Shown piece after piece: positions 55,518 through 63,657 of a DNA stretch of 64,000 nt. The stretch covers positions 1-64,000 of the forward strand of contig WFNB01000112.1 of assembly GCA_015488755.1 (NCBI GenBank), written 5' to 3'. This stretch comes from Gammaproteobacteria bacterium (GTDB lineage Bacteria; Pseudomonadota; Gammaproteobacteria; GRL18). The number at the start of each line of letters is the position of its first letter. Position 1 is the stretch's first letter. Under the pieces are notes generated by a model. The model saw only the letters and a list, made by a program, of their open reading frames with translations. It was not told the DNA's origin and searched no databases. The translations under genes and the position numbers were made by a program.

Positions 55518-57266
55518 ATGAGTTCTTCAAGTGAAGACAAGCTAAAAGTGGTTATCTGTTGGCATATGCATCAGCCAGAATATCGTGATCTAAGAAAAAA
55601 TGAATACCAATTACCTTGGACGTATCTACATGTAATTAAAGATTATGTTGATATGGTTGATCATCTAGAAAGTGTCTCCGGTGCTCGAGCCGTGGTCAAT
55701 TTTACACCGACATTATTGGAGCAAATTGAAGATTATAAATATCAGATCAAAGATTTTCTACAGCATAATACTGCACTGCGTGATCCCTTATTGGCGAGTT
55801 TAACGTGCAGTCATTTGCCGTCAAGTCCACCACTGAGACTACAATTAATTCATGACTGTCTACGTGCCAATAGAGAACGATTAGTGGATCGTTTTCCGGC
55901 CTATCAAAAATTAGCTAATATGTCACAATGGTTTATTGATAATCCTGACACGGTCTTTTATCTCAATGAGCAATATCTGTTTGACTTACTGACGTGGCAT
56001 CATCTTGCATGGATGGGTGAAACGGTTAAACGTAATGACCAACGTATTAAGCGCCTTATTCTTAAAGAGAGTGACTATACGCTCAATGATCGCTACTTGT
56101 TGCTCGAAGTGATTGGTGAAATTCATAATACCATTATTGAGCGTTATCGAAATTTAGCACAGTCTGGCCAGATTGAGCTGTCAGTAACCCCTTATGCTCA
56201 TCCTATTATGCCTCTTATGTTGGATCTCAACTCAGCCAGAGAATCCATGCCTGATGTCCCCTTGCCCGATAAGCCTGCTTACCCCGGTGGCAGGGAAAGA
56301 GTGCATTGGCATATTCAGCAAGGTTTGGATATTTTCAAAAACCATTTTGGCTTCAAACCTATTGGTTGTTGGCCATCCGAAGGGGCACTTAGCGATGAGA
56401 CCTTGGAAATTTTAGCTCAATATGACTTTAAATGGGCAGCCACCGGAGGCAGTGTTCTTAATAATAGTTTAAGTAAGGCTGGTATGATTGATGAGGTCTA
56501 TAACACCATTGGCGTTCATCGTGCTTATACGGTAAACAAAGATAAAGTAGACGAGCCTCAGGATGTTTTACCTGACAACAAGGTAAAATGCTTTTTTAGA
56601 GATGATGGCTTATCAGATTTGATTGGTTTCACTTATTCAAAATGGCATGCTGATGATGCCGTGGGTAACTTAGTCGAACATCTAGAAACCATTTATAACT
56701 ATCGAGATAACCAAAGTGGGCGTGTGGTTTCTATTATTCTTGATGGTGAAAATGCTTGGGAATACTACCCTGAAAATGGCTACTATTTTTTAACCACACT
56801 CTATCAACGCCTTGCCGATCACCCGAATATTGAATTGACGACGTTCTCTGATTGTTTAGACGCGAAAGCACAAGCCACACAGCTACCATCATTAGTTGCA
56901 GGCAGTTGGGTGTATGGCTCTTTTTCAACATGGATTGGTGATCGGGCAAAAAACCGTGGCTGGGATATGCTTATCGAAGCCAAACAAAAATTTGATTATG
57001 TGGTGGCCAGTGGTGTGTTGGATGCTGGCGAGTTATCAAGAGCAGAACAACAACTGGCAATATGCGAAGGTTCGGATTGGTTTTGGTGGTTTGGTGACTA
57101 CAATCCTGCCGACTCCGTCAGTAGTTTTGAATCACTTTTTCGCTTAAATTTATCCATATTGTATCAATATCTTGGTGTCTTACCACCGAGTTATTTAACT
57201 CAAGTATTTACTCAAGGAAGTGGCGCACCGGTAGCCGGTGGCACAATGAGACCAGGACAGGAATAA
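55518..57266 (+). CDS. Glycoside hydrolase family 57 protein
   Basis: The 582-residue GH57 protein begins VVICWHMHQPEYRD, the family's first conserved region. The proposed nucleophile region reads GCWPSEGALSDETLEIL (Glu of WPSEG) and the acid/base region reads IILDGENAWEYYPENG (Asp of LDGEN). The family includes alpha-amylases, 4-alpha-glucanotransferases and branching enzymes; here it lies 65 nt after glgC and 1 nt before malQ, so it probably acts on glycogen or maltodextrins. The exact activity is not decidable. It contains no signal peptide, so it is cytoplasmic. Confidence 0.9.
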   Translation: MSSSSEDKLKVVICWHMHQPEYRDLRKNEYQLPWTYLHVIKDYVDMVDHLESVSGARAVVNFTPTLLEQIEDYKYQIKDFLQHNTALRDPLLASLTCSHLPSSPPLRLQLIHDCLRANRERLVDRFPAYQKLANMSQWFIDNPDTVFYLNEQYLFDLLTWHHLAWMGETVKRNDQRIKRLILKESDYTLNDRYLLLEVIGEIHNTIIERYRNLAQSGQIELSVTPYAHPIMPLMLDLNSARESMPDVPLPDKPAYPGGRERVHWHIQQGLDIFKNHFGFKPIGCWPSEGALSDETLEILAQYDFKWAATGGSVLNNSLSKAGMIDEVYNTIGVHRAYTVNKDKVDEPQDVLPDNKVKCFFRDDGLSDLIGFTYSKWHADDAVGNLVEHLETIYNYRDNQSGRVVSIILDGENAWEYYPENGYYFLTTLYQRLADHPNIELTTFSDCLDAKAQATQLPSLVAGSWVYGSFSTWIGDRAKNRGWDMLIEAKQKFDYVVASGVLDAGELSRAEQQLAICEGSDWFWWFGDYNPADSVSSFESLFRLNLSILYQYLGVLPPSYLTQVFTQGSGAPVAGGTMRPGQE

Positions 57267-57267
57267 C

Positions 57268-58827
57268 ATGAGTACCCACTATAATTGCTCTGCCCCCTTA
57301 GATAAAAGACGTTCAGGGGTGCTCTTGCATATCACCTCATTACCAGGGCCTTATGCCAATGGTGTGATTGGTGAAGATGCCTATCGCTTTGTTGATTTTT
57401 TACAAGAAGCAGGCTATAGCGTTTGGCAAACTCTGCCTTTAGGCCCAACGCATGGTGATGGCTCACCTTATCAATCGCTTTCGGTACATGCGGGCAACCC
57501 TCAATTAATTGATTTGCAATGGTTGGTTGAACGGGGCTGGTTGGAAGAGTATGACATGCATAATTGTTTTACTGATGTCTTTGGTCGTTCAAAATGTATC
57601 TCAATTGCGTTTAATAATTTTCGTAAAATAAATGAAAACTGCATTGATAGTTGTCTCGGTAAGACTCAAAAAAAGATCGTCGACTGTAAAAAGTTACTCA
57701 ATGAAGAAAAAAAATGTCGTGCCTTCCAATGTTTTATTCAAAAACAGGCCTTTTGGTTGGATGACTACGCCTTGTATTGTGCGCTCAAAAAAGAACACCA
57801 ACAAAAAAGTTGGTTTGCTTGGCCAGAGCCATTGAAAATGCGTGATGCAGACGCCTTAGCTGAGGCTCGTGAGCGTCTTAAGCAAGATATTTTTTATTAT
57901 CAATTTGAACAGTTTCTCTTTTTTAGCCAATGGTTAGGGTTAAAGCAATATGCGAATGAACGGGGGATTTACCTATTTGGTGATTTACCTATTTTCGTGG
58001 CTCATGATAGTGCAGATGTTTGGGCACATAGACAATTTTTTAAATTAGATGCTGATGGTAGCCCCGATGTGGTTGCAGGTGTACCACCAGATTACTTCTC
58101 AGAAACAGGTCAACGCTGGGGTAATCCCCATTATCAGTGGCAGACAATGGAAGATTCTGGCTTTAGCTGGTGGCTGGAACGGATCAAAACCCAACAGTTT
58201 TTGTTTGATCTGATCCGCATTGACCATTTTCGTGGCTTTGAAGCAAGCTGGGAAATTCCCGCTAATGAAGAGACGGCCATGAATGGGCACTGGGTCAAAT
58301 CTCCAGGGCAACAATTAATGCAAGCCTTGTATCAGGCTTATCCTGACTTAACCTTAGTGGCGGAAGATTTGGGTATTATTACTGCCGAGGTAAATGAGTT
58401 AAGAGAACAGTTCAATTTGCCGGGGATGAAAATTTTACAATTTGCCTTTTCGGGGGATAGTGCCAATCCTTATCTACCCCATAATCACCAAGTCAATAGT
58501 GTCGTCTATACAGGGACACATGATAATGACACCAGCCTATCTTGGTTAGAGTCGCTTAATGATGATGAAAAACACATTATTCAAGAATATTTTAACTTTC
58601 CCTATGAACCGCTTAATCACGTATTAATGAGTGCTGCTATGGTATCGGTTGCCAAACTGGCTGTTTTACCTATGCAAGACTTACTTAATTGTGGCGTTGG
58701 GCATCGAATGAATACCCCCGGTACAGTCGAAGGAAACTGGCAGTGGCGTTTTTCATGGGAACAAGTGGATGATGAAATAAAAGCACAAGCAAGACAAATG
58801 AATCAGCTTTATGGACGTATGGCATAA
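57268..58827 (+). CDS. malQ: 4-alpha-glucanotransferase (amylomaltase)
   Basis: A 519-residue GH77 enzyme that rearranges maltodextrins. SGVLLHITSLPGPYANG and PLGPTHGDGSPYQSLS form the start of the barrel. The nucleophile Asp is in LIRIDHFRGFEASWE, the acid/base Glu in LVAEDLGIIT, and GTHDNDTSLSW is the third conserved region. It lies 1 nt after the GH57 gene. Together they would process glycogen-derived oligosaccharides. Confidence 0.95.
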   Translation: MSTHYNCSAPLDKRRSGVLLHITSLPGPYANGVIGEDAYRFVDFLQEAGYSVWQTLPLGPTHGDGSPYQSLSVHAGNPQLIDLQWLVERGWLEEYDMHNCFTDVFGRSKCISIAFNNFRKINENCIDSCLGKTQKKIVDCKKLLNEEKKCRAFQCFIQKQAFWLDDYALYCALKKEHQQKSWFAWPEPLKMRDADALAEARERLKQDIFYYQFEQFLFFSQWLGLKQYANERGIYLFGDLPIFVAHDSADVWAHRQFFKLDADGSPDVVAGVPPDYFSETGQRWGNPHYQWQTMEDSGFSWWLERIKTQQFLFDLIRIDHFRGFEASWEIPANEETAMNGHWVKSPGQQLMQALYQAYPDLTLVAEDLGIITAEVNELREQFNLPGMKILQFAFSGDSANPYLPHNHQVNSVVYTGTHDNDTSLSWLESLNDDEKHIIQEYFNFPYEPLNHVLMSAAMVSVAKLAVLPMQDLLNCGVGHRMNTPGTVEGNWQWRFSWEQVDDEIKAQARQMNQLYGRMA

Positions 58828-58912
58828 GTCGTTTGAGTGAGTTAATAACAAGTTTCTGTTATTCAAGAGAGTGCCCACAGCCAAATTTTTGTTATTTAAA
58901 AGGAGTTTTATT

Positions 58913-61669
58913 ATGAATAAATACACATTTTCATTTACTCAGGGTGATGGTAAAAACAAAGCCTTACTAGGTGGCAAAGGAGCCAATCTTTGCGAAATGA
59001 CCCAAATTGGTTTAAATGTGCCACCGGGTTTTGTGATCACCACAGAGACCTGTCTTGAATATCTTGCTTCGGATAAAAACGCATTACCTGAAACGCTTAT
59101 GCTTGAAGTACAGGATCAGATGAAAGCCTTAGAAGATCAGACAGGTAAAAAATTTGGTGATGCGCAAAATCCCTTGCTGGTTTCTGTTCGTTCAGGCTCT
59201 GCGATGTCGATGCCGGGTATGATGGATACGGTTCTTAACTTAGGCCTTAATAGTGAAACCCTTAAAGGAGAAATCGCACAAACCGGTGATCCCCGTTTTG
59301 CCTATGATGCTTACCGTCGTTTTATTCAATTATTTGGCAAAGTGGCAATGGGGATTGATGATGAACCTTTTGATGAAGTGCTTACGCAGTTAAAAACCAC
59401 CAAAGGCATTAATGATGATACCGGCTTGTCCGCTGAGGACTTAATACAATTGTGTGATGAATTTTTAAGCATCGTCAAGCAACAAACTGGGCGGGCATTT
59501 CCAGAAGATCCCTATGAGCAATTAGAACTGGCGATACAAGCTGTATTTTCTTCATGGATGGGGAAACGTGCCATTGATTATCGCCGAGAATTCAATATCA
59601 CTCCTGATCTGGCCAATGGTACAGCTGTTAATATTGTTACCATGGTCTTTGGTAATCGTGGTGATGACTGTGCGACAGGCGTGGCTTTCACTCGAAATCC
59701 CGGTTCAGGAGAAAATCGCTTATATGGTGAATACTTAACCAATGCTCAGGGTGAAGATGTTGTTGCGGGGATCAGAACCCCAAAAGCGATTGAACAAATG
59801 GCTGTTGAAATGCCAGAACTGTATAAAGAATTAGAACAATTGCGAGCCCGCTTAGAAAGCCATTATTGTGAAATTCAGGACTTTGAATTTACCATTGAAC
59901 GAGGTGTTTTATATTGTCTGCAAACCCGTAATGGTAAAATGAATGCTCTGGCAATGGTTCGGACATCGGTGGAAATGGAACGAGAAGGTCTTATCAGTAA
60001 GCAAGCAGCATTACTAAGGATTAATCCCCAGCATCTTGAACAAATGTTATATCCCAGATTGGATCCCACCTTGCGTATTGATGCCGTTGCTCAAGGCTTA
60101 CCTGCATCACCGGGAGCAGCCAGTGGCATTGCCATTTTTGATGCGGATAGAGCAGAACAAATTGGTAAAGACGGCACACAAGTGATTTTACTGAGAGAAG
60201 AAACCAAACCCGAAGATATTCATGGTTTTTTTGCTTCTCAGGGAATTTTAACCAGTCGTGGTGGTAAGACATCACATGCAGCCGTTGTGGCTAGGGGTAT
60301 GGGTAAACCTTGTGTGGCTGGTGCTGAGGGAATTTCAGTTGATATTAATTTAAGACAGGCTAATATTGGTGATATTGTTATTAAAGAAGGTGATTGGATA
60401 ACACTGGATGGTACCACGGGTAATGTCTATAGAGGCAAGGTTGCTACTGTAGAAGCAGACTTTACTCACGAGTTAAATATTTTGCTTAGCTGGGCTGATG
60501 AGGTTGCCCAACTAAAAGTATTAGCCAATGCCGATACACCAGCCGATGCAGCCAAAGCCATCAAATATGGTGCTATGGGTATTGGCTTGTGCCGAACAGA
60601 ACGTATGTTTAATGATCCTGAGCGCTTGCCTATGGTGATTGAAATGATTGTTGCTGAGGATAAATTGCAACGCCAACAAGCATTAGATCGTCTGCTACCG
60701 ATTCAACGAGCGGATTTTAAAGGTTTATTTGAGGTCATGTCACCTAGGAATGTGACTATTCGTTTATTGGATCCTCCTATTCATGAATTTTTACCTTCAG
60801 AGCCACAGCTACAGCAGGAAATTGATCAATTACAGCACCTGCTTGGTATGGCTTCAGGTTCGATGGTTTTAGCTAATACCATGAATTTATTAGATACGTC
60901 ACGAGGTCGTAGAGCAACCGATAAAATGCCCTTACCTCATATGGTTGATCCTAATTTAGTAGAAGAAGCCATTGCTAAAAAACAAAGTATGTTGAAAAAA
61001 GTCCGAGCCTTGTATGAAACCAATCCCATGCTTGGGCATCGTGGTGTGCGTTTAGGGATTACCTTTCCAGAAATATATTCCATGCAGATCCGAGCCATTT
61101 TAGAAGCAACAGCAGAATGTGTAGCCAAAGGCTTAGATGTTCGACCACAAATTATGATCCCTCAAGTATCGACTGTGCAAGAATTAAAATTCATTAAGGA
61201 AATTACCGATGCCATCCATACGGAAGTTGAAAAAAACTATGATCTCACCATTAATTACAAATTTGGCTCAATGCTAGAAGTGGTTAGAGCCTGTATGCGT
61301 GCCGGTTCATTAGCCGAGGTTGCGGAATTTTTCTCATTTGGTACCAATGATTTAAGTCAGGCTACGTTCTCTTTTTCTCGTGAAGATGCCGAAAATAAAT
61401 TTTTGCCACTTTATAATGCGCGTAATATCCTGCAAGACAATCCTTTTGAAGTTCTGGATAGGGAAGGGGTTGGTCAATTAATGAAACTTGCTGTGGATTG
61501 GGGACGCAAGGAGCGTAAAGAGATATCTATTGGCATTTGTGGGGAGCATGGTGGTCATCCAGAGTCCATTCATTTTTGCCATAAAATTGGCTTGGATTAT
61601 GTTTCCTGCTCAGGCCCTAGAGTACCCATTGCCCGTTTAGCGGCAGCACATGCTGCTTTAATGGCATAA
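58913..61669 (+). CDS. ppdK: Pyruvate, phosphate dikinase
   Basis: The 918-residue enzyme interconverts pyruvate plus ATP plus phosphate with PEP plus AMP plus pyrophosphate. ATG 58913 has AGGAG (58901-58905) 7 nt upstream, so an in-frame GTG at 58871 is rejected. The nucleotide domain has GGKGANLCEMTQIGL; the phosphohistidine is His455 in GGKTSHAAVV (the same number as in Clostridium symbiosum), and the PEP/pyruvate domain ends with Cys876 in GICGEHGG. It is the last gene of the glgC unit, 85 nt after malQ, giving a direct link from polyglucose breakdown to PEP or to pyrophosphate recycling. Confidence 0.97.
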   Translation: MNKYTFSFTQGDGKNKALLGGKGANLCEMTQIGLNVPPGFVITTETCLEYLASDKNALPETLMLEVQDQMKALEDQTGKKFGDAQNPLLVSVRSGSAMSMPGMMDTVLNLGLNSETLKGEIAQTGDPRFAYDAYRRFIQLFGKVAMGIDDEPFDEVLTQLKTTKGINDDTGLSAEDLIQLCDEFLSIVKQQTGRAFPEDPYEQLELAIQAVFSSWMGKRAIDYRREFNITPDLANGTAVNIVTMVFGNRGDDCATGVAFTRNPGSGENRLYGEYLTNAQGEDVVAGIRTPKAIEQMAVEMPELYKELEQLRARLESHYCEIQDFEFTIERGVLYCLQTRNGKMNALAMVRTSVEMEREGLISKQAALLRINPQHLEQMLYPRLDPTLRIDAVAQGLPASPGAASGIAIFDADRAEQIGKDGTQVILLREETKPEDIHGFFASQGILTSRGGKTSHAAVVARGMGKPCVAGAEGISVDINLRQANIGDIVIKEGDWITLDGTTGNVYRGKVATVEADFTHELNILLSWADEVAQLKVLANADTPADAAKAIKYGAMGIGLCRTERMFNDPERLPMVIEMIVAEDKLQRQQALDRLLPIQRADFKGLFEVMSPRNVTIRLLDPPIHEFLPSEPQLQQEIDQLQHLLGMASGSMVLANTMNLLDTSRGRRATDKMPLPHMVDPNLVEEAIAKKQSMLKKVRALYETNPMLGHRGVRLGITFPEIYSMQIRAILEATAECVAKGLDVRPQIMIPQVSTVQELKFIKEITDAIHTEVEKNYDLTINYKFGSMLEVVRACMRAGSLAEVAEFFSFGTNDLSQATFSFSREDAENKFLPLYNARNILQDNPFEVLDREGVGQLMKLAVDWGRKERKEISIGICGEHGGHPESIHFCHKIGLDYVSCSGPRVPIARLAAAHAALMA

Positions 61670-61697
61670 GCCTATAGAAAATTCACTAGGAAATACT

Positions 61698-61849
61698 CAT
61701 AGGTAGGTACTTAAGCATGTCTGAGGCAGGATAACTCTGTATTTACTACACAAGACGCCGTAAATCCATCCCTAGAGGCTTTATTGCCACATCCATGTGG
61801 CAAAAACTTCCTCCGTAAACACAGAGTTATCCTTAAGTACCTACGTATG
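61698..61849. mobile_element. Palindromic MITE, family B copy 2 (152 bp) between ppdK and fabA
   Basis: Ends are CATAGGTAGGTACTTAAG (61698-61715) and CTTAAGTACCTACGTATG (61832-61849). The perfect direct repeat AGGAAATACT lies on both sides (61688-61697 and 61850-61859), a clear 10-bp target duplication. The core and inner repeat match the copy at 51535-51686 at nearly every base. Insertion duplicated part of the fabA 3' palindrome. Confidence 0.92.
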
Positions 61850-61875
61850 AGGAAATACTTAATTAAGTATTTCCT
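61850..61875 (-). terminator. Perfect 26-bp palindrome at the fabA 3' end
   Basis: 13-bp arms (61850-61862 and 61863-61875) without a spacer begin at the fabA stop codon and extend downstream on the minus strand. It is a likely fabA terminator or RNA 3' structure. The left arm carries the 10-bp target duplicate of the adjacent MITE, so the element inserted at this structure. Confidence 0.55.
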
Positions 61876-62404
61876 AGAAATTTTCAGTCGAGGTAAATAG
61901 GCCAACCCGTAAGTCTTTCATAGTATAAATTTCTCTATCATCAACGAACATGCTGGCATCGGCAATACCCATAACCAAACGGCGAGTAATGACTCGTTTT
62001 AGATTTAGTTTATAGGTCACTTTTTTTGCCGTTGGCAATACCTGCCCAGTAAATTTAACTTCGCCAACACCTAATGCTCTACCTCGTCCTGGACTGCCTA
62101 GCCAACCAAGATAGAAGCCCACTAATTGCCAGACAGCATCTAATCCAAGACAGCCGGGCATAACAGGGTCGCCTTTGAAATGGCAATCAAAAAACCAGAG
62201 ATCGGGAGTAATATCAAGCTCGGCAATAATTTCCCCCTTGCCGTGGCTACCGCCATCTTCATTGATTTCAATAATGCGGTCAATCATTAACATATTAGGT
62301 AGAGGAAGTTGTGCATTACCTGCACCAAACATTTCACCACGGCCACATTGAAGTAATTCTTCTTTGCTAAAGGCACTTTGTTTTTTGCTAGAGGATGTAT
62401 TCAT
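61874..62404 (-). CDS. fabA: 3-hydroxydecanoyl-ACP dehydratase/isomerase
   Basis: A 176-residue enzyme that introduces the cis double bond in anaerobic unsaturated fatty acid synthesis. The start at 62404 (MNTSSSKK) gives the family's usual length (E. coli 172); the open frame extends 23 codons further upstream without family resemblance. The catalytic pair is His75 in [13 protein letters not shown] and Asp89 in GLDAVWQL. FabB is usually beside fabA in this class; it is not here. It is followed by a perfect palindrome and a MITE. Confidence 0.95.
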   Translation of the reverse strand: MNTSSSKKQSAFSKEELLQCGRGEMFGAGNAQLPLPNMLMIDRIIEINEDGGSHGKGEIIAELDITPDLWFFDCHFKGDPVMPGCLGLDAVWQLVGFYLGWLGSPGRGRALGVGEVKFTGQVLPTAKKVTYKLNLKRVITRRLVMGIADASMFVDDREIYTMKDLRVGLFTSTENF

Positions 62405-62635
62405 AAACGTTTCTATATAATGATATTCTAAAGTTGATGCTATCTTAGCAGATTTTATTAAGCCAGACATCAATCACTTGTCTATTTGGAACAAAAATAT
62501 TATTTTCTTAAATTTAATCTAAAGTTTTATAATCTATGGTCGCTAGAAGATGTGGGTTGTTTTTATCATAATTAATGATAGACTCATTGGGCTTAGGTTT
62601 AATTAAGGAGTTAATTAGAGGCTTAATTAGGATTT

Positions 62636-63418
62636 ATGGATATTAATAGCGCATTATCTGCGCAAATAATTGCGCCCAACTTGAACCGTTTCCATTCTGC
62701 ACCTTTGTCAGAAGGCTCTCAGACATCAGGTAGAAATCATGCTGACCGCCTAACACTGTCTGCTCAAGGACTTTTAACGAGTGAAAAAGCCTTATCTGGC
62801 CAACAAGAATTATCCGCTGACAATAAGGAAGCAGCCGATAATGAAGCATCCGAAAAATCTCAAAGCAACTTAGAATCTAATAAAAATAACTCAGAGCCTA
62901 ACAATAGTGAAGAGCTAAGTGATGCTGAAAAATCACAAATAGAAGAATTAAAGCGTCGTGATACGGAAGTTCGGGCACATGAGCAAGCACATAAATCCGC
63001 AGCAGGTAATTTAGTTAAAGGTGGGGCAAATTTCTCTTTTGAAACAGGGCCAGATGGCAAGCGTTATGCGGTTGGAGGTGAGGTCAGTATTGATACGTCT
63101 ACGGTTGAAGGTGATCCGCAAGCGACGTTAGCAAAAGCACAACAGATCAAACGGGCAGCCAATGCACCTGCTCAGCCCTCAGCACAAGATCGTTCGGTTG
63201 CCGCACAGGCTTCGCAAATGGAAGTGCAAGCACGTAAAGAACTTGCTCAAGCAGGGCAAGAAAAGCAAAAAGGTTTTATTGATGGCAATACACCGCAGGC
63301 AAATTTTTTCGATAGCAAAATAGCCAATAATACCCAAGCCGTTCAAAATAGCTATCAGCAAATTCAAAATAGCAATATTACCCAGCAGTCAAATGCAGGC
63401 GTTGATGTATTTATCTAA
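62636..63418 (+). CDS. SprA-like putative metalloprotease-related protein (PF12118 type)
   Basis: A 260-residue soluble, low-complexity-rich protein. The first 85 residues are Ser/Asn/Glu-rich and probably disordered. The conserved part (about 95-195) has LKRRDTEVRAHEQAHKSAAG, with the HEQAH metal-binding pattern, and FSFETGPDGKRYAVGGEVSID, the signature of the SprA-related/CJM1_0395 family. Function is unknown; a zinc protease role is suggested only by the HExxH-like motif. It stands alone between fabA and a family A repeat. Confidence 0.8.
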   Translation: MDINSALSAQIIAPNLNRFHSAPLSEGSQTSGRNHADRLTLSAQGLLTSEKALSGQQELSADNKEAADNEASEKSQSNLESNKNNSEPNNSEELSDAEKSQIEELKRRDTEVRAHEQAHKSAAGNLVKGGANFSFETGPDGKRYAVGGEVSIDTSTVEGDPQATLAKAQQIKRAANAPAQPSAQDRSVAAQASQMEVQARKELAQAGQEKQKGFIDGNTPQANFFDSKIANNTQAVQNSYQQIQNSNITQQSNAGVDVFI

Positions 63419-63470
63419 TGGCTAGTGTTAAGCTGATTTCTTTAGCTTGGACGGGGTTATTTAAGTTAAA

Positions 63471-63657
63471 TAACCTGAACTCTGGATAAGATGATCTTGA
63501 AAATAACTTCAGAGTGTTGATTAGCCTGTATTTGTGGAAGAAGTCTCTTTGGCATGGATGCCAAAGTGAAGCCTACAAGGATGTATTTACGGCGACTTCT
63601 GTAATAAATTCAGGCTAATCAATATGTTACTTATTCAGTTATCCAGAACTCAGGTTA
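63471..63657. mobile_element. Palindromic MITE-like repeat, family A copy 2 (187 bp)
   Basis: The outer inverted repeats are TAACCTGAACTCTGGATAA (63471-63489) and TTATCCAGAACTCAGGTTA (63639-63657), 17 of 19 paired. The core is the reverse complement of the copy at 48341-48553 without its extra 26 bases. It includes TTTGGCATGGATGCCAAA as the small hairpin. The last three bases (TTA) are also the coq7 stop codon read from the other strand. Confidence 0.88.

Noticed and set aside
58871-58912. Upstream GTG start for ppdK
   Set aside because: The AGGAG at 58901-58905 is placed for ATG 58913, and the family begins at the NKYTFSF sequence.
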